Assembly: GCA_002292955.1 (NCBI GenBank)
Contig: DBCH01000051.1
Location: 1 to 5,658, forward strand
Length of the DNA stretch: 5,658 nucleotides
Direction of reading: 5' to 3'
From: Microbacteriaceae bacterium UBA963
GTDB lineage: Bacteria > Actinomycetota > Actinomycetes > Actinomycetales > Microbacteriaceae
The first letter of the stretch is position 1, and each line of letters opens with the position of its first letter. Below are positions 1 to 5,191 of the stretch, piece after piece. The notes beneath the pieces were generated by a model that ran no database searches, had not been told where the DNA came from, and saw only the letters and a program-made list of their open reading frames with translations. The position numbers were made by a program, and so were the translations under genes.

Positions 1-486
1 GCGCATGAGGGGTTGCGGCGGCGTCGAGAACTCAGTGATCACAATCCGACCGCCGGGCTTTGTTACGCGAAACATCTCGGCCAGGGCCTTCTTGGGCTCC
101 ACCACGTTGCGCAATCCGAAGGAGATGGTGACGGCGTCGAAAGAATTGTCCTCGAAAGGAAGTGCCGTGGCGTCGGCCTCGACAAACGACAGGTTGGTCA
201 GTGCCGCGTGCCTACGCCGGCCCACCGCCAGCATGCCGGGGGAGAAATCGGCGGCCACCACTTCGGCACCCGCTCGCGCGAGGGGCACACTGCTTGTGCC
301 GGTTCCCGCGGCCAGGTCGAGAATTCGCATTCCCGGAGCGGGGGCGAGTTGACGCACCGTGACAATCCGCCACAGGGCTGAGTTACCGGCCGAGAGAAAA
401 GCGTTCGTGCGGTCGTAACCCTCGGCAACATCGTCGAACATGGCCGCTACCTCGGCGGGCTTCTTGCTCAAATCAGCTGTGCTCAC
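1..486 (-). CDS. menG: Demethylmenaquinone methyltransferase MenG/UbiE, C-terminus cut by the window edge
   Basis: This enzyme is a SAM-dependent C-methyltransferase that converts demethylmenaquinol to menaquinol, the last step of the pathway. The first 162 codons are present; the family usually has about 230-250 residues, so roughly 70-80 are missing beyond position 1. Visible signatures are MFDDVAEGYDRTN (residues 16-28, the UbiE N-terminal block), the SAM-binding motif LDLAAGTGT (57-65), an acidic residue D80 closing the second strand, FGLRNV (123-128), and RVTKPGGRIVITEFS (140-154, the second UbiE signature). The start is the GTG at 484-486. It is well fixed because an in-frame TGA lies two codons upstream. 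There is no good Shine-Dalgarno, but TAGACT ends 6 nt before the GTG, which suggests a leaderless mRNA. The gene is divergent from menF. Its menaquinone role, rather than a ubiquinone one, is inferred from the surrounding men genes. Confidence 0.95.
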   Translation of the reverse strand, partial: MSTADLSKKPAEVAAMFDDVAEGYDRTNAFLSAGNSALWRIVTVRQLAPAPGMRILDLAAGTGTSSVPLARAGAEVVAADFSPGMLAVGRRRHAALTNLSFVEADATALPFEDNSFDAVTISFGLRNVVEPKKALAEMFRVTKPGGRIVITEFSTPPQPLMR

Positions 487-492
487 TTCTCA

Positions 493-498
493 AGTCTA
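493..498 (-). promoter_or_regulatory. Putative leaderless -10 box of menG
   Basis: Read on the minus strand this is TAGACT, matching the actinobacterial TANNNT -10 pattern. It ends 6 nt before the menG GTG, so transcription would begin at or next to the start codon. I see no convincing -35 hexamer about 17 nt further upstream. The leaderless reading is inferred from spacing and from the lack of a Shine-Dalgarno. Confidence 0.5.
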
Positions 499-527
499 GG
501 CGGTGAGGGTCGCGCTGCCGTTGGGCG

Positions 528-533
528 TAAAGT
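528..533 (+). promoter_or_regulatory. Putative leaderless -10 box of menF
   Basis: TAAAGT fits TANNNT and ends 7 nt before the menF GTG at 541. No purine-rich Shine-Dalgarno lies in the spacer (TGAACGA). The expected -35 area (about 505-510) overlaps the region used by the opposing menG promoter, so the two promoters interleave within 54 bp. Confidence 0.5.
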
Positions 534-540
534 TGAACGA

Positions 541-1794
541 GTGACCAGTTTGCCCACCGCCCGACTCACCGTGACGACCGTTCGCGTTGATGAAGCTCCG
601 GCGTTTGTTGAACTGTTGAACGCCGACGCGCCCCTGCTATGGCGCCGCAAGGGGGCCGGCCTCGTGGGCCACGGCGAAGCCCTGAGACTCGAGTTTTCCG
701 GGCCTCACCGCATGCAGGATGCGGCGCGGGCATGGCAGCAGATTGTGGCTCAGGCCCACGTGAGTGACTCCGTCTGCGTTCCCGGAACCGGGCTCGTGGG
801 CCTCGCGAGTTTTGCCTTTGCCGACAACTCACCCACGTCGAGCGTTCTCATCGTGCCGCGACTCACTGTTGGTCGTCGCGACGACGTGACCTGGATTACA
901 ACCGTCAGTGTCGACGGGGACGAAGCTCCCGAGGCGCGCGTTCCACACCCCGCGCCGGTGGAACAGCGCGCGAGCGCACGACTCGTGCCCGGCAGGATGA
1001 GCGAGGGTGACTACGAGGAGGCTGTGGAGTCGGCCATCGCGCGTATTTCTAGCGGTGGCCTGAGCAAGGTGGTTCTCGCCCGCGACCTCACGGGAACTCT
1101 GGCCGCCGGATCCGATATCCGCTCCATGGTGACCGCACTGGCACACGCCTACCCCGACTGCTGGACGTTTGCCATCGATGGGTTTTACGGCGCCAGCCCG
1201 GAGACACTGGTGAGTGTTCGCGGTGGCATTGTGGATGCCCGCGTGCTCGCCGGCACAGCGGCCCGCGGCACCGACCCGGCAAGCGATGAGACCGCGGCCT
1301 CTGCTCTGGCCACGAGTCGCAAGGACCTCGATGAACACGCGTTCGCCGTGCGCTCTGTCACCGAGGTTCTGCGTCCACTCACGTCGCACCTGATTGCCGC
1401 TGAGGCTCCGTTCACCCTTCAGCTCGCCAACCTCTGGCACCTCGCCACCGATGTGAGCGGTGAGGTTGCAGCCGGGGTGAGCGCCCTCGATCTGGCTGCC
1501 GCGCTGCACCCCACGGCCGCAGTCGCTGGCTCGCCCACGGAAGCCGCTGTGGGCCTCATCGCTGAGCTCGAACCGTTCGACCGCGGTCGCTACGCGGGAG
1601 CTGTGGGCTGGGTGGGCGCCAATGGCGAGGGTGAGTGGGCCATCGCCCTGCGGTGTGTTGCGGTGACCGGAGAGCACGTTACCGCCCATGCCGGTGCGGG
1701 CATCGTGGCGGATTCGGTAGCGACGACCGAGTTGCGCGAGACACAGATGAAGTTTCGGCCCGTGCTCGACGCGCTCGCCCCGCTCGACGACTAG
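541..1794 (+). CDS. menF: Isochorismate synthase MenF
   Basis: MenF isomerises chorismate to isochorismate, the first committed step of menaquinone synthesis, in the cytoplasm and with Mg2+. The 417-residue product has the usual length and architecture: a variable N-terminal part (about 1-150), then the chorismate-binding domain. Landmarks in order are SKVVLARDL with K176 (by family analogy the general-base lysine), GASPET (217-222) with E221 (candidate general acid), LAGTAARG (236-243), DEHAF (264-268), LHPTAAVAGSP (322-332), ELEPFDRGRYAGAVGW (342-357) and AGAGIV...TELRET (384-401, acidic Mg-binding end). The lysine and the HPTAAVAG-type motif fit isochorismate synthase better than anthranilate or aminodeoxychorismate synthase. 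A salicylate- or siderophore-type (EntC/DhbC-like) enzyme would look similar, but menD and menG next door favour MenF. The start is the GTG at 541, with no other in-frame start codon in the intergenic region. Its TAG interlocks with the menD stop. Confidence 0.95.
   Translation: MTSLPTARLTVTTVRVDEAPAFVELLNADAPLLWRRKGAGLVGHGEALRLEFSGPHRMQDAARAWQQIVAQAHVSDSVCVPGTGLVGLASFAFADNSPTSSVLIVPRLTVGRRDDVTWITTVSVDGDEAPEARVPHPAPVEQRASARLVPGRMSEGDYEEAVESAIARISSGGLSKVVLARDLTGTLAAGSDIRSMVTALAHAYPDCWTFAIDGFYGASPETLVSVRGGIVDARVLAGTAARGTDPASDETAASALATSRKDLDEHAFAVRSVTEVLRPLTSHLIAAEAPFTLQLANLWHLATDVSGEVAAGVSALDLAAALHPTAAVAGSPTEAAVGLIAELEPFDRGRYAGAVGWVGANGEGEWAIALRCVAVTGEHVTAHAGAGIVADSVATTELRETQMKFRPVLDALAPLDD
1791..1794. 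other. Interlocked convergent stop codons of menF and menD
   Basis: The palindrome CTAG supplies both stops: TAG at 1792-1794 for menF, and on the minus strand TAG at 1793-1791 for menD. The two coding regions therefore overlap tail-to-tail by 4 bp with no intergenic space, and I see no hairpin plus T-run here. Each transcript must end inside, or read antisense into, the other gene. Confidence 0.93.
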
Positions 1795-3500
1795 CGTTCG
1801 AGCGGAACTTCGATGAGCAGAGGTCGCGATTCCGGTTGGGTGAGTGCTTGGTCCAACTCCCCCGCGGTGGTCGCCTTCTGGTAATCGAACCCGTACGCCT
1901 CGGCCAGCGCGCGCAGATCGACACCGTGGGGAGTGAGCATGACCCGGTCAAAATCTCCCCTGTCGGCCGTTGATGCCACCTCGAGTGAATCAAAAATTGT
2001 GCCGCCCGAATCGTTGGCGACCACAATCTGAAGACGCGGTCGCGGAAGGCCGGGCTCGGCCCAAAGTCCGCCCACGTCGTGCAGCAGCGTGATGTCGCCG
2101 AGCAGCACGCGTGTGAGCGCCCCCGATGCCAGGGCAATGCCCGCAGCGGTGGAAACCGTGCCATCGATGCCCGCAAGACCGCGGTTAGCAAAGACAGGGA
2201 TCTTTTTGCCCGGTACAACCCTGTCGGCAACGCGAATGATGCGCGATGCCCCCACAACAAGGCGCTCGTGTGGCCAGGTTGCCCGCCAGACGGCATCCAC
2301 CACAAGATCGCGCGTCAGGGGGGTGCGCACGGCCGCCAGTTCTGCCGCGACAAACGCCCGCTTGCTCTCCGCGTCGGAAGAGCGGCCCGCGGCAACGTCG
2401 GGCGCACGCTGCGCGGGCGAGTTCTCAACCTGCTCGGTCTCGTAGGTGGCGAGGGCCGCTGAGCCCACGCGCAACCAGGCTCCCAACCACTCCCGGTCCG
2501 TTTCGCCCGGCTCAATGGCCACCTCATCCGCGAACGTTTTTGCCGCATGCCCGGGGTTCACGTCTTCGCCCCCGGAGCGAACCACGATGGTCTCGATGTC
2601 GGGACGGCCGGAAATCAGGGCGGGGACCTGCCGGGTGAGGGTGGGGTGACCAAACAGCACAATGCGCTCAATGGCATTGGTGAGTTCGGCATCGGCCAGC
2701 GCCGCGCGGTAGTGAGGAATGAGGTTGCGGCCGAATCGGGCACCCGACGACACTTCGGCCACGAGTGGCCAGCCGCCCTCGTGGGCGACCTGCTCGGCCA
2801 CCGGTCCCGCGTTGGCTCCCGCGATCACCAGGGTCCGCGGTCCGCGCGCAAGCGTGAGGATGGCGCGCTGCGGGGGCGCGGGCGTCTGCATCGACACGAC
2901 CACGGGCAGCGGACGCTGGGCGCTCGACAGGGGCTCACGGAATGCCAGGTTGAGGTGAACCGGTCCCGGACGTGCAGGTTCTGCCGGTTCGTGACCCAGC
3001 GCTGCCGACCACGCCGCGTGGGCGGCAGACTGCCCGGCCGCAACGCCACCAGCGGCGCTGTCGGGGGCGGGAACATCGAGCATCCAGCGCACGCTCGTGC
3101 CAAAAATGCCCGACTGAACAGTGGTCTGGTTGCTCCCGATTCCGCGAAGCTCCTCCGGGCGATCGGCGGTAAGCAGGATGAGGGGAACGCCGGCGTGATG
3201 AGCCTCCAGCACAGCGGGATGCAGGTTGGCGACCGCAGAACCAGAGGTTGTCACAACGGCGGCCGGGCGGCCGGTCTCGCTACCGATTCCGAGCGCCGTG
3301 AACGCCGCAGAGCGTTCGTCGAGCCGCACCACCACGCGCAGAGCCCCCTCGCGCTCCAGAGTGGCCGCCGCCAGGGCAAGTGCTTGCGAGCGCGCGCCGG
3401 GGCACACCACAACCCACTCGAGGCCGCGTGCCACGAGGGTCTCGAGCACGGCAAACGCCGACGCGGTGGCCGGTGACGTTTCCGCGCTCGCGTCACTCAC
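1791..3500 (-). CDS. menD: SEPHCHC synthase MenD (2-succinyl-5-enolpyruvyl-6-hydroxy-3-cyclohexene-1-carboxylate synthase)
   Basis: MenD is a thiamine-diphosphate enzyme that decarboxylates 2-oxoglutarate and adds the succinyl-semialdehyde unit to isochorismate. The 569-residue product fits the family (about 550-580). Visible are CPGARSQ (33-39), RLDERSAAF (59-67) with E62 as the conserved ThDP-activating glutamate, TADRPEELRGIGSNQT (111-126), NRGLAGIDGTVSTAAG (439-454), and the ThDP/Mg motif GDITLLHDVGGL (468-479) followed by NDSGGTIF (496-503). The frame stays open upstream to an ATG at 3701, but those 67 residues have no family resemblance and cover most of the PLDc_N coding region. I therefore place the start at the GTG 3498-3500, just before the conserved N-terminus. 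That GTG overlaps the PLDc_N stop by 8 nt. AAGGA lies 11 nt upstream, a slightly long spacing, so translational coupling is likely. A stretch around 350-385 (with ENSPAQRAPDVAAGR) looks like a lineage-specific linker. Confidence 0.95.
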   Translation of the reverse strand: MSDASAETSPATASAFAVLETLVARGLEWVVVCPGARSQALALAAATLEREGALRVVVRLDERSAAFTALGIGSETGRPAAVVTTSGSAVANLHPAVLEAHHAGVPLILLTADRPEELRGIGSNQTTVQSGIFGTSVRWMLDVPAPDSAAGGVAAGQSAAHAAWSAALGHEPAEPARPGPVHLNLAFREPLSSAQRPLPVVVSMQTPAPPQRAILTLARGPRTLVIAGANAGPVAEQVAHEGGWPLVAEVSSGARFGRNLIPHYRAALADAELTNAIERIVLFGHPTLTRQVPALISGRPDIETIVVRSGGEDVNPGHAAKTFADEVAIEPGETDREWLGAWLRVGSAALATYETEQVENSPAQRAPDVAAGRSSDAESKRAFVAAELAAVRTPLTRDLVVDAVWRATWPHERLVVGASRIIRVADRVVPGKKIPVFANRGLAGIDGTVSTAAGIALASGALTRVLLGDITLLHDVGGLWAEPGLPRPRLQIVVANDSGGTIFDSLEVASTADRGDFDRVMLTPHGVDLRALAEAYGFDYQKATTAGELDQALTQPESRPLLIEVPLER

Positions 3501-3828
3501 GTGTGTCGTTGTCCTTGTCCAGGTCGCGCTGGAGTCGGCGGAGGAAGTCCGGATCGTCGTCAGGCCCCTGCGGGCGCGGGGAACTTCGGCGTTGGTTACC
3601 GCCGGTTTGGCGACGCGGTTGGTCGGAGCGCCCGCCGTCAGCCCGGCGCGGTCGTCCCACAAAGAACCACAGAAGCGCTCCCACCAACGGAACAAAAACA
3701 ATCACGAAGAACCACGCGGGCCGAGGCAGACCGCGAACCCGAGTGCGATCAGCCATGACGGCATCGACCACGGCAAAGATAGTGAGGACCACCGTGACGG
3801 CCACGAGAAGCAAAAAGAGTCGAACCAT
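3493..3828 (-). CDS. Small membrane protein with PLDc_N (phospholipase D nuclease N-terminal-like) domain
   Basis: This is a 111-residue protein of unknown function. Residues about 3-25 form a first hydrophobic helix (FLLLVAVTVVLTIFAVV). A short polar turn with RGLPRPAWF follows, then a second helix at about 39-57 (WFFVIVFVPLVGALLWFFVG) ending in GRPRR. The pattern 'P-x-W ... P-x-x-G-x-x-x-W/Y-F ... GR' is the PLDc_N domain, which occurs at the N-terminus of cardiolipin synthases and also alone in short actinobacterial proteins. No HKD phospholipase motif is present, so no catalytic role should be assumed. The tail (about 60-111) is polar, rich in R, P and D, and probably disordered in the cytoplasm. 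The start is the ATG at 3826-3828, fixed by an in-frame TGA two codons upstream. It has a leaderless-type -10 box and overlaps menD by 8 nt, so the two are very likely one operon. A role in menaquinone synthesis is only suggested by that linkage. Confidence 0.88.
   Translation of the reverse strand: MVRLFLLLVAVTVVLTIFAVVDAVMADRTRVRGLPRPAWFFVIVFVPLVGALLWFFVGRPRRADGGRSDQPRRQTGGNQRRSSPRPQGPDDDPDFLRRLQRDLDKDNDTRE
3512..3516 (-). promoter_or_regulatory. Possible Shine-Dalgarno for menD
   Basis: Read on the minus strand this is AAGGA, 11 nt before the menD GTG and inside the 3' end of the PLDc_N gene. It is the only start in the window behind a recognisable Shine-Dalgarno instead of a -10 box, which supports menD being the second gene of a transcript that begins at the PLDc_N promoter. 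Confidence 0.45.
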
Positions 3829-3835
3829 ATCTCAG

Positions 3836-3841
3836 AGTCTA
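3836..3841 (-). promoter_or_regulatory. Putative leaderless -10 box of the PLDc_N-menD operon
   Basis: TAGACT on the minus strand ends 7 nt before the ATG of the PLDc_N gene. No Shine-Dalgarno is seen in the spacer CTGAGAT. This would be the promoter for PLDc_N and menD together. It forms one arm of the inverted repeat at 3832-3862. Confidence 0.55.
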
Positions 3842-3852
3842 GGCATGCAACG

Positions 3853-3858
3853 TAGACT
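3853..3858 (+). promoter_or_regulatory. Putative leaderless -10 box of the DUF4229 gene
   Basis: TAGACT ends 8 nt before the GTG at 3867 (spacer CTGACCTC, no Shine-Dalgarno). It is identical in sequence to the -10 box of the opposite gene. Its -35 zone, about 17 nt upstream, would fall on the opposite promoter's start site, so both promoters can hardly be occupied at once. Confidence 0.55.
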
Positions 3859-3866
3859 CTGACCTC

Positions 3867-4124
3867 GTGAAGAAGATTCCCCTCTGGCTCACCTACACTC
3901 TGCTGCGCGTTGCCCTCTTTGTCGTGCCCTTTGCGGTTCTCATGTTGTTCAACATCACCTGGTGGATTTCGGCAATCCTCGCAGCAATTATTGGCCTGTC
4001 ATCGTCATATATTTTCTTGGCCCGACTGCGCAACCGAATGTCCACGGCCATCTATGAGGCCCGTGCCAAGCAGAAGAGTGCGGCGCCCGGAGCCGACGAA
4101 ACCGCTGAAGACTCTGCCAAGTAA
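3867..4124 (+). CDS. Small DUF4229-type membrane protein
   Basis: This 85-residue protein of unknown function resembles the actinobacterial DUF4229 family. It begins KKIPLWLTYTLLRVALFVV, with a first membrane helix at about 8-28. A second, at about 30-51, starts ITWWISAILAAIIGLSSSYIF. Then comes a basic stretch LARLRNRMSTAIYEARAKQK (about 51-70) and an acidic, probably disordered tail ending EDSAK. The arginines after helix 2 and the two lysines at the N-terminus suggest both ends face the cytoplasm. The start is the GTG at 3867, the first in-frame start codon after an in-frame TAG at 3840-3842. The gene stands alone on the plus strand, divergent from PLDc_N-menD and convergent with menA, with an 18-bp gap to the latter's stop. 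The family call is from recalled features and is fairly firm; function is not known, and a link to menaquinone rests on position only. Confidence 0.88.
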   Translation: MKKIPLWLTYTLLRVALFVVPFAVLMLFNITWWISAILAAIIGLSSSYIFLARLRNRMSTAIYEARAKQKSAAPGADETAEDSAK

Positions 4125-4142
4125 CGCGCCTGCGCGCCGGGT

Positions 4143-5111
4143 CTAGAACGCGATGGCGGCGCCCAGACCGAGCCCATAAAGAAGGCCCGTGACGGTGCTC
4201 AGGCGCAGAACAAGGATGTCCTCAGCCGGAGTCTTGCTCGTTGCGGTAATGACACACGCAGGCGCCACGATGAGCCACGCAAACTGCACGAGCCAGGCGT
4301 TCGAATAGAACAGCGCAATGACGGCCGCGGCAGCCATGGCCAAGACCATCAGAACGATGTAAAAGACCACAGAGCCGCGACGACCCATCCGCGTCGCGAG
4401 GGTGCGCTTTCCGGAGAGGCGATCCGTCTCGATATCGCGGGCATTGTTGATCACCAGAACGGCGCAGGCGATGAAACCGATGCCCGCACCGCCGAGCCAT
4501 GCCTCATCCGTGACCCTGCCGGCCTGGACAAACATGGTTCCCGCGGTGGCGACGAGACCGAAGAACACAAAGACGGAAAGCTCGCCAAGCCCCATGTAGC
4601 CGTAAGGGCGCTTGCCTCCCGTATAGAACCAGGCCGCGGCTACGCAGACCAGGCCTGCGGCGGGCAGCCACCAAATCTGGGTGATCACCGTGATGGCGAG
4701 TCCCGCCAGAATCGCGACCCCAAAAAACGAGAGTGCCACAGCGAGCACGGTGCGCGGCTTTGCCGAGCCGGATCCCGTGAGGCGACCGGGGCCCACGCGA
4801 TGAGCGTCTGTTCCTCGCACACCGTCGGAGTAGTCGTTGGCGTAGTTGACACCAATCTGAAGACACAGGGTAACCACGAGGCACAGAACCGTAAGAAGCC
4901 ACGAGAAGCTGTCCGCCACCTGCGCTGCACTGGCGCCAATGACGACGGGCGCAATTGCCAGGGGCAAGGTGCGCAGGCGGGCTCCGCTGATCCACGACAC
5001 GCGGGCAGGGCGGTTCGGAGCGAAGTGTTCGGGCTTGCGCGACCGCGCGGGGTGCCGCTTGGTCGACCCGGGCCGCTTGTTCTTTTTTCGGGAGTTCTTC
5101 CTCGTGCTCAT
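4143..5111 (-). CDS. menA: 1,4-dihydroxy-2-naphthoate polyprenyltransferase MenA
   Basis: MenA is an integral membrane UbiA-family enzyme that joins a polyprenyl diphosphate to 1,4-dihydroxy-2-naphthoate, giving demethylmenaquinone. The 322-residue product shows both Asp-rich motifs: NYANDYSDGVRGTD (89-102, NDxxDxxxxxD) and NNARDIETDRLSGKRTLA (222-239, DxExD), which bind the diphosphate through Mg2+. About nine hydrophobic segments can be drawn (near 48-66, 70-90, 120-142, 146-164, 176-196, 205-222, 247-268, 271-291 and 299-321), as the family expects. About 35 very basic residues (KNSRKKNKRPG...) precede the first helix. The frame is open to an ATG at 5216, but that extension would overlap the menE end and lacks family character. 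I place the start at ATG 5109-5111. The GTG directly before it (5112-5114) is equally possible and lies exactly 8 nt behind a TAGAAT box. menE is upstream on the same strand. Confidence 0.94.
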   Translation of the reverse strand: MSTRKNSRKKNKRPGSTKRHPARSRKPEHFAPNRPARVSWISGARLRTLPLAIAPVVIGASAAQVADSFSWLLTVLCLVVTLCLQIGVNYANDYSDGVRGTDAHRVGPGRLTGSGSAKPRTVLAVALSFFGVAILAGLAITVITQIWWLPAAGLVCVAAAWFYTGGKRPYGYMGLGELSVFVFFGLVATAGTMFVQAGRVTDEAWLGGAGIGFIACAVLVINNARDIETDRLSGKRTLATRMGRRGSVVFYIVLMVLAMAAAAVIALFYSNAWLVQFAWLIVAPACVITATSKTPAEDILVLRLSTVTGLLYGLGLGAAIAF

Positions 5112-5122
5112 CACAGTGTTCG

Positions 5123-5128
5123 ATTCTA
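5123..5128 (-). promoter_or_regulatory. Putative -10 box of menA
   Basis: TAGAAT on the minus strand is the closest match to TATAAT among the promoters here. It ends 8 nt before an in-frame GTG (5112-5114) and 11 nt before the ATG (5109-5111). The spacing seen at the other starts favours the GTG if the message is leaderless. menA would then have its own promoter besides any read-through from menE. Confidence 0.5.
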
Positions 5129-5132
5129 CGGT

Positions 5133-5146
5133 GCCCCTCGTGGGGC
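5133..5146 (-). repeat. Short GC hairpin between menE and menA
   Basis: GCCCC and GGGGC arms enclose a 4-nt loop: a perfect 5-bp stem in the 80-bp gap between the menE stop and the menA start. No T-run follows on the minus strand, so it is not a convincing intrinsic terminator. It lies between the expected -35 and -10 of the menA promoter. It may be chance. Confidence 0.3.
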
Positions 5147-5191
5147 TCGAATTCGCGGGCTCGGTTCTGTTGGTTCGGCTCAGTGGTGGGG

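Larger units (their letters stand above)
3832..3862. repeat. Perfect 10-bp inverted repeat containing both divergent -10 boxes
   Basis: The arms are TCAGAGTCTA (3832-3841) and TAGACTCTGA (3853-3862), exact reverse complements separated by 11 bp that include the palindrome GCATGC (3843-3848). Each arm contains one outward-facing TAGACT box. The symmetry may simply come from two similar promoters placed back to back, but the match extends 4 bp beyond each hexamer on the downstream side, so an operator for a dimeric regulator is possible. It is not followed by a T-run and is not a terminator. Confidence 0.85.

Noticed and set aside
829..1689. A 286-codon open frame antisense to menF
   Set aside because: It lies wholly opposite a well-supported MenF, has no recognisable domain, and long antisense frames are expected in GC-rich coding DNA.
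2547..3476. A 309-codon open frame antisense to menD
   Set aside because: The protein is low in hydrophobic patterning, rich in R, G and H, with no family signature. It is a GC-bias shadow of MenD.
3501..3701. A longer MenD starting at the ATG at 3701
   Set aside because: The extra 67 residues cover most of the PLDc_N coding region and do not resemble MenD N-termini, which begin close to the GTG at 3500.
4125..4142. A CGCG hairpin as a bidirectional terminator between DUF4229 and menA
   Set aside because: Only a 4-bp stem with no T-run on either strand. Not distinguishable from chance in GC-rich DNA.
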